Below are positions 11,789-22,531 of a DNA stretch of 64,000 nt, one piece after another (the stretch's first letter is position 1; every line of letters begins with the position of its first letter). Position numbers and translations under genes: made by a program. Below the pieces are notes generated by a model. That model was not told the origin of the DNA. It did not search any database and was given only the letters and a program-made list of their open reading frames with translations. The stretch spans positions 1,892,501 to 1,956,500 of the forward strand of contig JARFIW010001177.1 of the NCBI GenBank assembly GCA_036346225.1. Reading direction: 5' to 3'. This DNA is from Platerodrilus igneus. Its lineage: Eukaryota; Arthropoda; Insecta; Coleoptera; Lycidae.

Positions 11789-13839
11789 ACACAGAAGACA
11801 GTCCTTCTTTATGTTTGTTTGGAGTGGTTTTAATTTTATCTAATTTTATTCGCAGCTTAAAATTTAAATCGACACCCAAGTCTTCTATCTCCTTTTCTAG
11901 CCAATAGTTTGATACATAAAGACCGTCTAGGTTTTCGAATTGTAAATGTACCGAAGTTTGCCTCTATATTTAAAGTCTTTGATTCCACCGACAACCAGAT
12001 CCATTCCTTCGTGCAATTCTTGCAGCTTGTGACAATCTTTTAATTGCAGCTTTCCACTATATCCTGCATACGTATCTTGTTAGCTTGATCGACTTCTTCT
12101 TGTCGGTATTGAGGAAATCCTTTTCTCCACACACTGTTGCGTAGTTGCATGTCCACCACTTTTGGGAATATATGGTTGTTATAGGTTGTAAGACCCTCGG
12201 TTTTAAATGATCCCAAAGGTTCTTTACTAGGTAAATATACAATGTTTAGCGGAACCCCTTTGCGTGTGGTGCACGTCAAGGTTACGAAACCCGCATTCCT
12301 TAGTTCGTCTTTGTTATCTGCCATTTTGATAAATACGTTTTTCGAATAACCTTTTAAAAAGTATACGGATTTAGTACCATCCTTTTCTGCAAGAACGCCT
12401 ACATAACTAAAAGAGTCTTTCTTACTAACCGCAAATGCATACAGCTTGTACAACCCGGATGTATCTAAGTCAGTCCATCGGCACATAAAATAATCTTTTA
12501 ATTCTTCCTCATTTTCTCTAAGAACATGTTCTTTGTCTAACACATCTTTGTATTGTTCGCGTATTGTCGCAGTGTTTTCCATGTAGTCCAATTTTCGCCT
12601 TTTTGCATCCATTTCCTCTAATTCCAGTTGTCTTTTCCTTCCACTTACAGCGTATGGCATGCATAATGGGGCAATTTCTTTAGCGTAAACGGATAGAGTT
12701 TACTACCAATATTTACGCGTTGTCGTACAACCTCTGGGCGAATGTTAGGTGTATTTATCAATCCCAATTCCGAAATGACTATTTCTTTTGGAATTGTAGA
12801 ATATGGTGTTGCAGATTGTGTAAAATATGTACTACCTGCTTTAATGTAGCACTTGGTTAAGATTTTTATTTTATCTTGGCTGTCTTCCTCTCTACTATCT
12901 CCAAATAATTTACGGGTAAATAGTTAAAACTAAAAGCCGAAAGCACATACTTTATCAATGTTTCCCTTTCTTTTGGTTTTCGGACAACTTAATTTGCAAG
13001 CCCATCAATTTTTTTGTATTACCATTCCCCAATACACGTACTGTAGTAGGTTATTATACACTAAACAGCAGCTATTTTGTAGCTTGTCCGATAGCTTACT
13101 CCACATTTTGGCAAGTGGTACCGAGTACATTGGCGCCTTTAGAAAGTATAACTTACTATCTTCCAATAACGTTAAACAGTCTTTTAAGGGATTATACACC
13201 CGTTCCGCACTGACATAGCTTCCAATTGCACAGTTGTATATTGTCGCTTCCAATCGCGTAATACCATGTTCTTTGGCCAAAGTAGACGCAAATGTTTCCT
13301 TAAACGTACATATGGACAACGTAAAAATCTAGTATATGATTGCCAAGGTGTTTATTAACACCAGGACTTGTTATCTGACACACAAATTTGTTGTATATCT
13401 TAATTCTTGCATTGGTTGTTTGCCATGTTAAACAATCAATTCCTACAGTTTTATCGTTGTCAACTATAATATTACACTTTTCTTCGTATTTTCCCTTATA
13501 GCAAAAGTTATGGTTTGTAGTTAAATAATTACACATCTCCATCTTGCTAAATATACCCGCAAAATCTTGAGTTACATCCATGTCAAAAAGATAGAAATAA
13601 TATTTTTCGAGTTCGTCTAATATATCTGGTAGTTCCTCCAATAAAGTTTCCACTTAACATCTGCTAGTTCCACTTTGTATGGAACACGTATAGGATTTTG
13701 GAATTTTTTATTAATGCATTCGAGGTCTTCTTTTCCGATAATTTCTTTTACTCTCTGGCTCATCTTGTTAGTGCTTTCCAGAAAAAACGGGAGCTTAGCT
13801 TTAACACCATGCCTAGCGGAAACAAATCGGTCAAACTTT
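11789..13839 (-). pseudogene. Rep-like protein gene, left-arm copy, 5' truncated
   Basis: This is the inverted copy of 14536-16601. It lacks the first 100 or so codons because the arm ends at 13839. Open pieces are 13300-13653 (117 residues, including YLFDMDVTQDFAG), 13005-13319 and 12040-12660 (206 residues). The frame is lost near 13310, where the sequence after GNHILDF diverges from the right copy, and near 12900 and 12665. In its last third this copy reads through the position where the right copy has a stop (near 12125), so the two copies carry different lesions. Confidence 0.8.
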
Positions 13840-13881
13840 GATAGGTTAGGTCAGCGTCGCGACGCTGACCTAACCTATCAA
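13838..13881. repeat. 44 bp perfect palindrome at the arm/loop junction
   Basis: A 21 bp half-site beginning TTGATAGGTTAGGTC is followed by GC and its exact reverse complement, with no mismatch over 44 bp (centre at 13859.5). It overlaps the inner edge of the left arm by only 2 bp. Each half contains CCTAACCTAT or its complement. It could form a cruciform or hairpin. It may be an origin or hairpin-end relic, or a small inserted palindrome. Confidence 0.93.
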
Positions 13882-13919
13882 TTTTTCCTTTTATCTAGCC
13901 TAAGTCCACACAAGTCCAA

Positions 13920-13965
13920 CTAACCTAACCTAACACCGGACAACACCAGCTAACCTAACTCCTGA
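13920..13965. repeat. CCTAA-type short repeats in loop
   Basis: CTAACCTAACCTAACA at 13920-13935 and a further CTAACCTAACT at about 13950-13960. The unit CCTAA is the complement of the insect telomere unit TTAGG, but only about three tandem copies are present. Confidence 0.7.
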
Positions 13966-13994
13966 CAAGTTCACATCCAACCTAGTTCGGAGAC

Positions 13995-14042
13995 AATTTT
14001 ACCCTATGGGGTAATTTTACCCTATGGGGCAATTTCACCCTA
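13995..14042. repeat. 18 bp iterons upstream of Rep-like gene
   Basis: Two full units (13995-14012 and 14013-14030) and a partial third (14031-14042) of AATTTTACCCTATGGGGT, with a dyad-like ACCC-TAT-GGGG core. They lie 175 bp upstream of the start at 14217 and 115 bp from the 44 bp palindrome. Such iterons are typical of initiator-binding sites in replication origins; that role is inferred. Confidence 0.8.
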
Positions 14043-14216
14043 ACTTAACATCCTACATATATACGGATATATGCCGATGCGCATCCTTGTCGGCCTAGGT
14101 CGGATAACAACATATTCGACTATCCTCGGTAATATACGCCCCCACTCTGTAGAATACATAAAAGAACAATTTTTTCGTATTCATTTTAGTATTCGATAGT
14201 AGCTAGAACGGTAAAC
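14043..14216 (+). promoter_or_regulatory. Probable upstream region of Rep-like gene
   Basis: AT-rich, with ACATATATAC and GATATATGC near 14050-14070 and a favourable AAAC context before the ATG at 14217. No definite TATA box or initiator can be assigned. This is the only single-copy sequence directly upstream of the ORF. Confidence 0.35.
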
Positions 14217-16601
14217 ATGAGCGTCTCCAAGGTGATTAACGTTTCTCAACTTCTTGGGAATAAAGTGAAACCGACAAATGAGCGATTTGGATTATGGCTG
14301 TTGACAGAAAATATGTGCAACAATAATCTGGTAACAGATATTGGTAATATTTGTTATGTCGAAGGCGAACAGATGCTGACTGGTGGACTACACACACCAA
14401 TTACGGAACCATTTTGTGACAATATAATGTTGGTTAAAATTTGCGACTTTTCTCACGCCGAACAAACATCTGCAAACAAAAGGATGTTTATCTTAAAAAA
14501 GAAATTTGTGGTGCATTTAACAGCTATCTACGAAGAAAGTTTGACCGATTTGTTTCCGCTAGGCATAGTGTTAAAGCTAAGCTCCCGTTTTTTCAGGAAA
14601 GCACTAACAAGATGGGCCAGAGAGTAAAAGAAATTATCGGAAAAGAAGACCTCGAATGCATTAATAAAAAATTCCAAAATCCTATACGTGTTCCATACAA
14701 AGTGGAACTAGCAGATGTTAAGTTGGAAACTTTATTGGAGGAACTACCAGATATATTAGACGAACTCGAAAAAGATTATTTCTATCTTTTTGACATCGAT
14801 GTAACCCAAGATTTTGCGGGTATATTTAGCAAGATGGAGATGTGTAATTATTTAACTACAAACCATAACTTTTGCTATAAGGGCGAATACAAAGAAAAGT
14901 GTAATATTATAGTTGACAACGATAAAACTGTAGGAATTGATTGTTTAACATGGCAAACAACCAATGCAAGAATTAAGATATACAACAAATTTGTGTGTCA
15001 GATAACAAGTCCTGGTGTTAATAAACAACTTGGCAATCATATACTAGATTTTTCACGTTGTCCAGATGTACGTTTAAGGGAAACATTTGCGTCTACTTTG
15101 GCCAAAGAACATGGTATTACGCGATTGGAAGCGACAATATACAACTGTGCAATTGGAAGCTATGTCAGTGCCGAACGGGTGTATAATCCCTTAAAAGACT
15201 GTTTAACGTTATTGGAAGATAGTAAGTTATACTTCCTAAAGGCGCCAATGTACTCGGTACCACTTGCCAAAATGTGGAGTAAGCTATCGGACAAGCTACA
15301 AAATAGCTGCTGTTTAGTGTATAATAACCTACTACAGTACGTGTATTGGGGGAATGGTAATACAAAGAAATTGATGGGCTTGCAAATTAAGTTGTCCGAA
15401 AAACCAAAAGAAAGGGAAACATTGATAAAGTATGTGCTTTCGGCTTTTAGTTTTAACTATTTACCCGTAAATTATTTGGAGATAGTAGAGGAGGAAGACA
15501 GCCAAGATAAAATAAAAATCTTAACCAAGTGCTACATTAAAGCAGGTAGTACATATTTTACACAATCTGCAACACCATATTCTACAATTCCAAAAGAAAT
15601 AGTCATTTCGGAATTGGGATTGATAAATACACCTAACATTCGCCCAGAGGTTGTACGACAACGCGCAAATATTGGTAGTAAACTCTATCCGTTTACGCTA
15701 AAGGAAATTGCCCCATTATGCATGCCATACGCTGTAAGTGGAAGGAAAAGACAACTGGAATTAGAGGAAATGGATGCAAAAAGGCGAAAATTGGACTACA
15801 TGGAAAACACTGCGACAATACGCGAACAATACAAAGATGTGTTAGACAAAAAACATCTTATTAGAGAAAATGAGGAAGAATTAAAAGATTATTTTATGTG
15901 CCGATGGACTGACTTAGATGCATCCGGGTTGTACAAGCTGTATGCATTTGCGGTTAGTAAGAAAGACTCTTTTAGTTATGTAGGCGTTCTTGCAGAAAAG
16001 GATGGTACTAAATCCGTATACTTTTTAAAAGGTTATTCGAAAAACGTATTTATCAAAATGGCAGATAACAAAGACGAACTAAGGAATGCGGGTTTCGTAA
16101 CCTTGACGTGCACCACACGCAAAGGGGTTCCGCTAAACATTGTATATTTACCTAGTAAAGAACCTTTGGGATCATTTAAAACCGAGGGTCTTACAACCTA
16201 TAACAACCATATATTCCCAAAAGTGGTGGACATGCAACTACGCAACAGTTTGTAGAAGAAAAGGATTTCTCCAATACCGACAAGAAGAAGTCGATCAAGC
16301 TAACAAGATACGTATGCAGGATATAGTGGGAAAGCTGCAATTAAAAGATTGTCACAAGCTGCAAGAATTACACGAAGGAATGGATCTGGTTGTCGGTGGA
16401 ATCAAAGACTTTAAATATAGAGGCAAACTTTGGTACATTTTACAATTCGAAAACCTAGACGGTCTTTATGTATCAAACTATTGGCTAGAAAAGGAGATAG
16501 AAGACTTGGGTGTCGATTTAAATTTTAAGCTACGAATAAAATTAGATAAAATTAAAACCACTCCAAACAAACATAAAGAAAGGACTGTCTTCTGTGTATA
16601 A
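14217..16601 (+). pseudogene. Large Rep-like protein of palindromic element, two frameshifts
   Basis: Start chosen at 14217 (first ATG after the iterons). The opening frame runs to about residue 75, then the coding frame shifts between 14440 and 14490 into a 604-residue ORF (14441-16255). A second shift plus stop at about 16253 hands over to 16140-16601, giving roughly 790 codons in all. I do not recognise it with certainty. Visible features are YLFDIDVTQDFAG, a DCLTWQTTNARIKIYNKFVCQ block and a GITRLEATIYN block, a layout reminiscent of replication initiators with Asp-rich and Arg-Leu-Glu motifs. A lysine/glutamate-rich helical segment follows around RKRQLELEEMDAKRRKL, then an uncharacterised C-terminal domain. 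A Rep role is inferred from these motifs and the origin-like sequence upstream. It could instead be another virus-like replication or structural protein. Confidence 0.6.
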
Positions 16602-16758
16602 CTTTGTATTAAAATTAAGTTTAAATGACTCCATGCTTGGTATTAAATATTTTTAAATTTGTTGTGTATAATGTCAGAATAAACATTTTATAATAGTATA
16701 TAACATTGTTCTTTATTTATAAAAGGCTGTGACGTTACCCGAAATAGCAGTCGCCAAA
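16602..16758. other. 3' flank of Rep-like gene
   Basis: AT-rich. An AATAAA at about 16678 could be its polyadenylation signal. The mirror is 11629-11788. Confidence 0.4.
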
Positions 16759-16866
16759 CGAGGGGTGCGCATAGGCAGCGTGCATGGGCAGGGGTGCGTA
16801 CGCGCAGGAGTGCGCATGGGCAGGAGTGTGCATGCGCAGGGGTGCTCATGGGCTGGGATGTGTCTG
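16759..16866. repeat. GC-rich minisatellite, right arm
   Basis: Degenerate units of about 12 bp such as GGGTGCGCATAGGCA and GGAGTGCGCATGGGCA, mirror of 11520-11628. The ORFs spanning it are artefacts of its composition. Confidence 0.85.
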
Positions 16867-16911
16867 GGCGTACACGAGGGAAGCGGATGTTAACAGTCAC
16901 CAAGCATCCAA

Positions 16912-17084
16912 TTCTTTATTGGTATGGTATCGAGTACCTGCCTGCGTATGTATCCGGAGTAAAAGAATACGATTTGCATACGCAGCTTATTAATAAAATT
17001 AGTTTATCGAGGGAAGATGACAAAAAGTACATCATTCCTAATAGTACAACAATCTACGCATGGGGGCGTAAAGATATAAGATAG
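16912..17084 (+). pseudogene. Unrecognised ORF fragment of the palindromic element
   Basis: Open from the end of the minisatellite, it encodes a segment with GIEYLPAYVSGVKEYD, LINKISLSREDDKKYI and STTIYAWGRKD. A shorter diverged copy of the middle part (LINKISLSGEDNKKYILP) occurs at 19735-19806, directly after the zinc-finger ORF, and both are mirrored in the left arm. Repetition at protein level suggests a once real coding segment, perhaps the end of a gene now split. Confidence 0.5.
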
Positions 17085-18958
17085 TTGTTTATATTTGTAT
17101 GGATTTTGTAAATCTATTTTATATATTAGTTTTAAGATTCCATAATTTTAAGTTCTTCTCACCTTCCAAATCCTTCCGGCTTCTATCCTGGTTGACAAAG
17201 TATACGTGTTATCTCCACGTGGTATTCGCGGGACACGGCGGTTTTAGATTTCTAGGGAAACGGTTGGTCAAAGCATATGTCTTGGGTAGCGAAAAAAAGG
17301 GTTTTAAAGATGGAGTTAAATAAAGATGGGTAAAAATTAGTCTTTAAAAGGCATAACTTTGTATGGGGTGGTCCTATTTAAAATCTATTTACAGATTTGG
17401 GGTCCCTAGAAAAATTTAATATTAGTTGATACCAAACAAAATATAGTTATCTTAAAAGAGTGACTACCCCGCAAATAATAAACACAATATACCGCATGTT
17501 AACAAAAAATTGTAGAGAAATTCAAAGACAACTTTAATGTGGGTCTAGTATTAGAATTTGTTGGTAGTAGGGCTAAGTCCTACTGTACTGCAGGCGAGAA
17601 AGACGCGATTAAAATATTAAAGGGGTCTCAAGAAGTGTAGTTTAGTAAAACCGCGGGTGCTACAACCTATAACGAGCATATATTCCCAAAAGGGGTGGGC
17701 ATGCAGCTACGCAACAGTGCGTGAGAGAATAAGGATTCTCGCCAATAAGAAATTAAAGTTTCCATGTACGTAGCACCAGTCATTGGGTAATGGTAGAAAT
17801 GTTAAACCTATAAAGGCGATTATTAATTGTGGTTTAGAAAAATAGCAGTTTTTGCGGACTAAATAAAATAGCTTAGACTGATTAATGTATATGACATATT
17901 CTCGTACACATCTACAAACATCTGCGTACATCCACATACGAACATGGCGATGCCGGTAGTTTTTGTTTAACAACTAGTAGGAAAGATACGTTAGGTGTTA
18001 ACGTGTGGAAGCCCATAGGATCGTTGGATTCAAAAGGAACGGTGCGGCGAAATGTATGGCGGGTCCCGTTAGAATAATTGAAAGTGGTTAATCGATCGTA
18101 TTAGATGTTTAAATATGCGAAAGTGTAAAAGCCTACATAAGCAAAATTTATTTATCAGACAAAAAAAGTGCGCGATGTGTCATACCTTTAAAGAATGTAT
18201 AGAATGGTGCTTTGCAGCGATCCTAACAGTATAAAAGGAAACTGACTTTTTCAAGCAACTACAAGAATAGCAGTAGCGCGGCGAAAGGGTATGCATGTAT
18301 TATACAGCGCATTGTTACTATAAAATATGTTAGTTTACGGGAAGCTCGAACATGAACAAATTAAATTTTAATGTATAATTAACCACGGTCGTAAAAATGG
18401 GAAATTAATGGTTAACTTTAATACCGCTAAGCATATACTTTCGCTTGGTGATTCATTTAGAAAATATTCAAGCCTACCATTTCCTAAAGTATGACGTAGA
18501 AGTTATTTAAAATTAAATTGCTGTATTAGTAAGCATCCTGCAGACAACAAGTTGGTATTTCCTTAGTAATGGTTTAAAGTGTTTTTATTAAGTTTTTGGT
18601 TATAGTAGCACTGCATCTTCTACAGCACGACTTGAACACAATTTGTGTGCGTGTGCTATCACCCTTTTGGATTTTTAATATGCACGCGATCCGTATAACA
18701 TGGAAGACGTTTCCAATGTTTCTACTAACGGCATTCGCACCATCGACGATGCGAACCAGGTGAATGCATTGGCGCTAAATGTATTGGACGAGCAGCAAGG
18801 ATTATGACGTCATTTAGTTCCCCGCTGAATCCTCAACATCGTTCGGTCGTCTTCGGAAACCTTCGGTATGCATTCTATAAGGAACATAAATCAGGTACGC
18901 TAAAGTAAGCTTTTTAGTTATAAGTTAGTTCGATTACAAGTTTAACCAAAGTCTTATA
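17085..18958. other. Right arm, non-coding with gene-fragment duplication
   Basis: No intact gene. At about 17640-17725 lies a diverged copy of the Rep-like gene segment around 16180-16260 (reads TYNEHIFPKGVGMQLRNS against TYNNHIFPKVVDMQLRNS). A GATACCAAACAAAATATAG sub-repeat is near 17427. The rest has no recognisable content. Confidence 0.6.
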
Positions 18959-19719
18959 GTGCGGATTTTGTTTTGTACTAAAATGGTACCTGCAAACGTT
19001 TTTAAATGCGAGCCCTGTCACGTCTACTTTACCAGGAGGGATGCTCTCAAACGGTTTAAATGCGAGCCCTGTCACGTCTACTTTACCAGGAGGGATGCTC
19101 TCAAACGGCACCAGAACAAATGTCGTGGTGTAACATCGTCGACGGTTAAGCTTATACATCCGTCCGCAGCAAAGTACTCTAACTGTGGCTTTTGTAGTAT
19201 CGCTTTTACAAGAATAGCTTACAGCGACACAAGGAAAAACAGCACGGTATATTATTAAGCAGTAAACGTTCAGCTCCGCCAGCTGTTAAAGGGTCTTGTA
19301 CGAAACAGTCACGAATTATGTGTAAAGTGTGCGACATGGAAGTGTTAAAGTCTGCATACCCTGGTCATCTACGGAGCAACAAACATAAAAATGCATCAGT
19401 TACGGCTACTAACGACGATGGTGTAGAAATGGTTAGCACAGCGTTTAACAACCGTATGGCTAGCTATCGCATAAAGAATGCCAGTGTCGGCGATGGAGTG
19501 TCCGAGTTTCTTTGGAAGCAGAAGGAACGATTTATTCGATTACTTAATAAAAAAAGAATACAACATACAGGAATAAAAGTCTATTGCGAACTCTACGGCG
19601 TTTACACCAAAATGGAAGAAGAGACTACCGATGTGAAATCCTTTAACACAAAAAGTATGGTTATAACGTCTTCTAGTAATCCGGAAAATATGTACGAGGT
19701 CTTAAACGAAACCATGTAA
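18959..19719 (+). pseudogene. C2H2 zinc-finger protein, PolB-like N-terminal region, right-arm copy
   Basis: Two open pieces (18959-19258 and 19318-19719) joined by a one-base frame change near 19212; the second frame is open back into the third finger. In order: a partial finger and a full finger from the 54 bp duplication (CEPCHVYF...H-x4-C), a third finger CGFCSIAF..., a fourth CKVCDMEV...HLRSNKH, then about 95 residues with MASYRIKNASVGDG, a GIKVYCELYGVY segment and DVKSFNTKSMVI. Zinc fingers followed by a block of this kind resemble the front end of large type-B DNA polymerase proteins in insect virus-like integrated elements. The ORF stops at 19719 and no polymerase motifs follow. The family assignment is from memory and tentative; a stand-alone DNA-binding protein is possible. 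Confidence 0.6.
19001..19108 (+). repeat. 54 bp tandem duplication inside zinc finger (right arm)
   Basis: Units 19001-19054 and 19055-19108 look identical. They encode FKCEPCHVYFTRRDALKR twice; the first copy lacks the histidine half of the finger. Confidence 0.9.
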
Positions 19720-20559
19720 ACACCAACTTTATACCCAATTAATTAATAAAATCAGTTTGTCGGGCGAGGACAACAAAAAGTACATCCTTCCTAATAGTAC
19801 AGCAACCTAATTAAGGTAGGTCAATAAGCAATATTAAATTGCTATTAATTGACTCGCATTTAGCTTACTTGCCTACTGTAATAACCGTATTTGTTTGGAG
19901 AAGATATACACTTTTAAAAAGAAATTATATACAGCTTTGACATGTAATTTGGAGCGATGATTACACCAAAGTCGACCTTCCCATTTATATATTAAAAACA
20001 CATTACATTGGAATGTTTTTACATTATTCTCATATTGTTAGATTAACAACAATATGTCTTATTGACCGAAAATACGTCTCCTCTTCTTTACATTAATCTC
20101 TTTTTGTTATAGGTCTTTTTTAAACAACACATTAATTTCTATTTTTTGTTACAGGTTACTTTAACCTGCTTGGATTTGGTTAAACGAAGAAGATAAATGT
20201 TATACTTTGTAAAAATTGTAATTAGTTTATTAAACTGTAAATCGGATAAAATAAATTATTAAATTTTTGCGTGCTTAATTTATTTATGTTAATACTACTA
20301 CGTGTTTGGTTAAAGGATTGTAGATATTAAAAAGGATAGCTGATTAGAAATGGACATTGATAAAAAGAAATCTTAAAATTCGGGTGGCTCCCTGGGAAAT
20401 GGAGCTATCTAAAAAATTCCTAGAAATTCGGATAGCTGAGTAAATTCTAATATTAATTGATACCAAACAATGTACATTTATCTCGTGGGTGGAAGTGTGG
20501 AGAAAGATTTATCTCGCAGAGGCTATGTGTGTAACTTTGCAGGGCGTAGTCGGATATTA
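19720..20559. other. Right arm, non-coding
   Basis: After the short coding-like remnant at 19735-19806, this is AT-rich sequence mirroring 7863-8661. It includes a sub-repeat AATATTAATTGATACCAAAC at about 20449. Confidence 0.6.
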
Positions 20560-21030
20560 AATCTGTTTACAGATTCGGATTCTGCGTAAAATTCTAAGCT
20601 AATTTAATGTATCGCATGACTAAAAAAATTTATAAGAACGCTCAAAACTCGTTACAGGTAAGAAATCTTAAAATTGGGGTAACTCCCTGGGGAATGATGC
20701 AATCTAAAAATTTTAAAGAGATTTGGGTAGCTGAGAAAAATCTAATATTAATTGATACCAAACAAGATAGGTTTATCTCGAAAGATGCATTAGTTAGACG
20801 AAGAAAACTATTTTATTCAGATGAAAGATAAAGAATGGCTAGTCGAAGAAAACTATTTGGTCCAGATGTGGGAGGAAATGAGGATGCTCATTTATCTCGA
20901 AAGATAAAAATTTAACATATATTTATCTCGAAAGACGAAAAATGGTTAGTCGAAGAAAACTATTTGGTCCAGATGTGTGTGGAAATGTGGATGCTGGTGG
21001 AAATGTGGTGGTGATTCGCCTGTCATCCAT
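20560..21030. repeat. Short tandem-like sub-repeats, outer right arm
   Basis: Contains AATATTAATTGATACCAAAC (about 20744), TTTATCTCGAAAGA three times (about 20771, 20896, 20921) and CGAAGAAAACTATTTGGTCC-type modules (about 20800, 20843, 20949). Mirror of 885-1380. The 74-residue ORF here (20607-20831) is probably a reading of these modules. Confidence 0.75.
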
Positions 21031-22531
21031 CTACTAATAATAATAGAGAATTTAACTACAAGAGACAAAATAGAAATTGTACGTCTTATCGGAGATAACA
21101 TGCGTTCGGTAAGAGTAGCTACTTTAGAATTCAGTAATAGGTACCCCGATAAGCGAGTAAAACAGTCTGCTGTACACGACATTGACAAAGTTTTCAATGA
21201 GACAGAATGCGTTTCACGAAATTTGCTCAAAAGCAGGCATAATCGACGTAGTGGAGTTTTTAGAAATAATGAGCAAATTTTGGAGTACTTTAACAACAAC
21301 ACCCGCACTAGTCTTAGAACGGCCAGTTTAGACCTCGATATCCCCAGAAAGAGTATAAGAAGATGCCTGCGAAAAAACAATATAAATCCTTTTAAGTCCA
21401 AATTTTTGCATACACTAGAACTTGGAGATAAAGGAGACGATTAGAGTTTCGCCATTGGCTTCAGATGGAATATCTAAATAATTCTAATTTTTTAAATGAG
21501 ATTGTATTTAGCAATGAAGCGACATTCACTACAAATGAAGTTATTTCAAGTCAAAATTGCAGGTACTGGTTAACTGAGAATCCGGAGTTCATCATAAATG
21601 CAAAAAGACAATATTCGCAAAAAATTAACGTTTGGTGCGGAATACTAAATGTCCGATTAGTTGGTCCTTTCTTTTTTGAGGGTAATTTAAATGCAAATAA
21701 ATTTTTACGTTTTCTAGAGAATGAATATTGGAATGCATTAGGAGATTTACCTTTACAGAATCGCCTTAATTTAAAATTCCAGTTAGATGGTAGTCCTATT
21801 CATAACGCTGTTTTGGTAGGAAAATGACTAAATGAACATTTTCAAAATCGTTGGATAAGGAGAAACAGTTCTTTGATTGAGTGACCACTAAGATCTCCAA
21901 ATTTGACGCCACTCGATTTTTTTCTTTGGGGTTTACAAATCAAGGCCACAAACTGTTCAAGAACTACGGGCTAGGATAATATACGCCTGCTCAGAAATTA
22001 CTGCAAATCAAATATGAAAGGCATCGACAATGAACGCGCGGAAGAGAATTGAAAAGTGCATTAAAATAAATGGTGGATTGATAGAAGCGACAAAAATATT
22101 GTAGTTTTTGTAACTTTCCCTGATTTTTCTGTTTAAGTATTGTTTAAGATTTATATTTGATTTGTCAGAACTAGGAATAAGAAAAAGACTTTCAGAATAA
22201 ATCGATGTAAATGATAGAGTATTGTGTATGCTTGACTTAGCTACAAGATCGTTATTATTCAAAAGATTTTGATAAAATGTAATACAGGCCCGTTTTGAGG
22301 GATACTCTAATAGATGGCGTGCACAGATTTGAAAACAAAAAATCGCTAATATGAAGTCTTTCAATTTTACTCTTAAAAACATACGTAGTAGACTTTGGAT
22401 TTTGTAGACATATGGCACTTTCGGCTCAGAAAATACAGTTTATTAAACTCTACAATCTAAAAAAAAATTGGTTAAAATCGCACGATAAATAAAGATTTTA
22501 CAGGGTGTCTGAAAACCAAATAGATCACACT
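21031..22531 (+). pseudogene. Mariner-like transposase, degenerate, at arm end
   Basis: Encodes an IS630/Tc1/mariner-type transposase in pieces (about 21050-21444, then 21465-21827, then to about 21990). The N-terminal half has helix-turn-helix-like content. The catalytic half shows VFSNEATF, KINVWCGI, LKFQLDGSPIH and TPLDFFLWG, the three acidic-residue blocks of this family. The first block has Asn where the family has the catalytic Asp. A frameshift near 21445 and a stop near 21825 also break it. The 3' end (22500-22531) has CAGGGTGTCTG and the terminal TAGATCACAC. The matching 5' terminal repeat is not visible, so the element is 5' truncated. Confidence 0.85.

Larger units (their letters stand above)
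433..13839. repeat. Left arm of giant inverted repeat (palindrome 1)
   Basis: Read as reverse complement, this arm matches 14536-22538 along its length: the mariner end (433-780 against about 22190-22531), sub-repeats (885-1380 against 20560-21030), zinc-finger ORF (8662-9422 against 18959-19719) and Rep-like ORF (11789-13839 against 14536-16601). It is interrupted by a LINE at 1391-7854. Without the LINE it is about 6.9 kb. It lacks about 1.1 kb of mariner interior present in the right arm. The inner boundary is sharp: similarity stops at 13839/14536. Point differences and small indels between arms show that they have been evolving separately. Confidence 0.93.

Noticed and set aside
13920..13965. 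Telomere or telomere-associated sequence
   Set aside because: Only about three CCTAA units in tandem, not an array.
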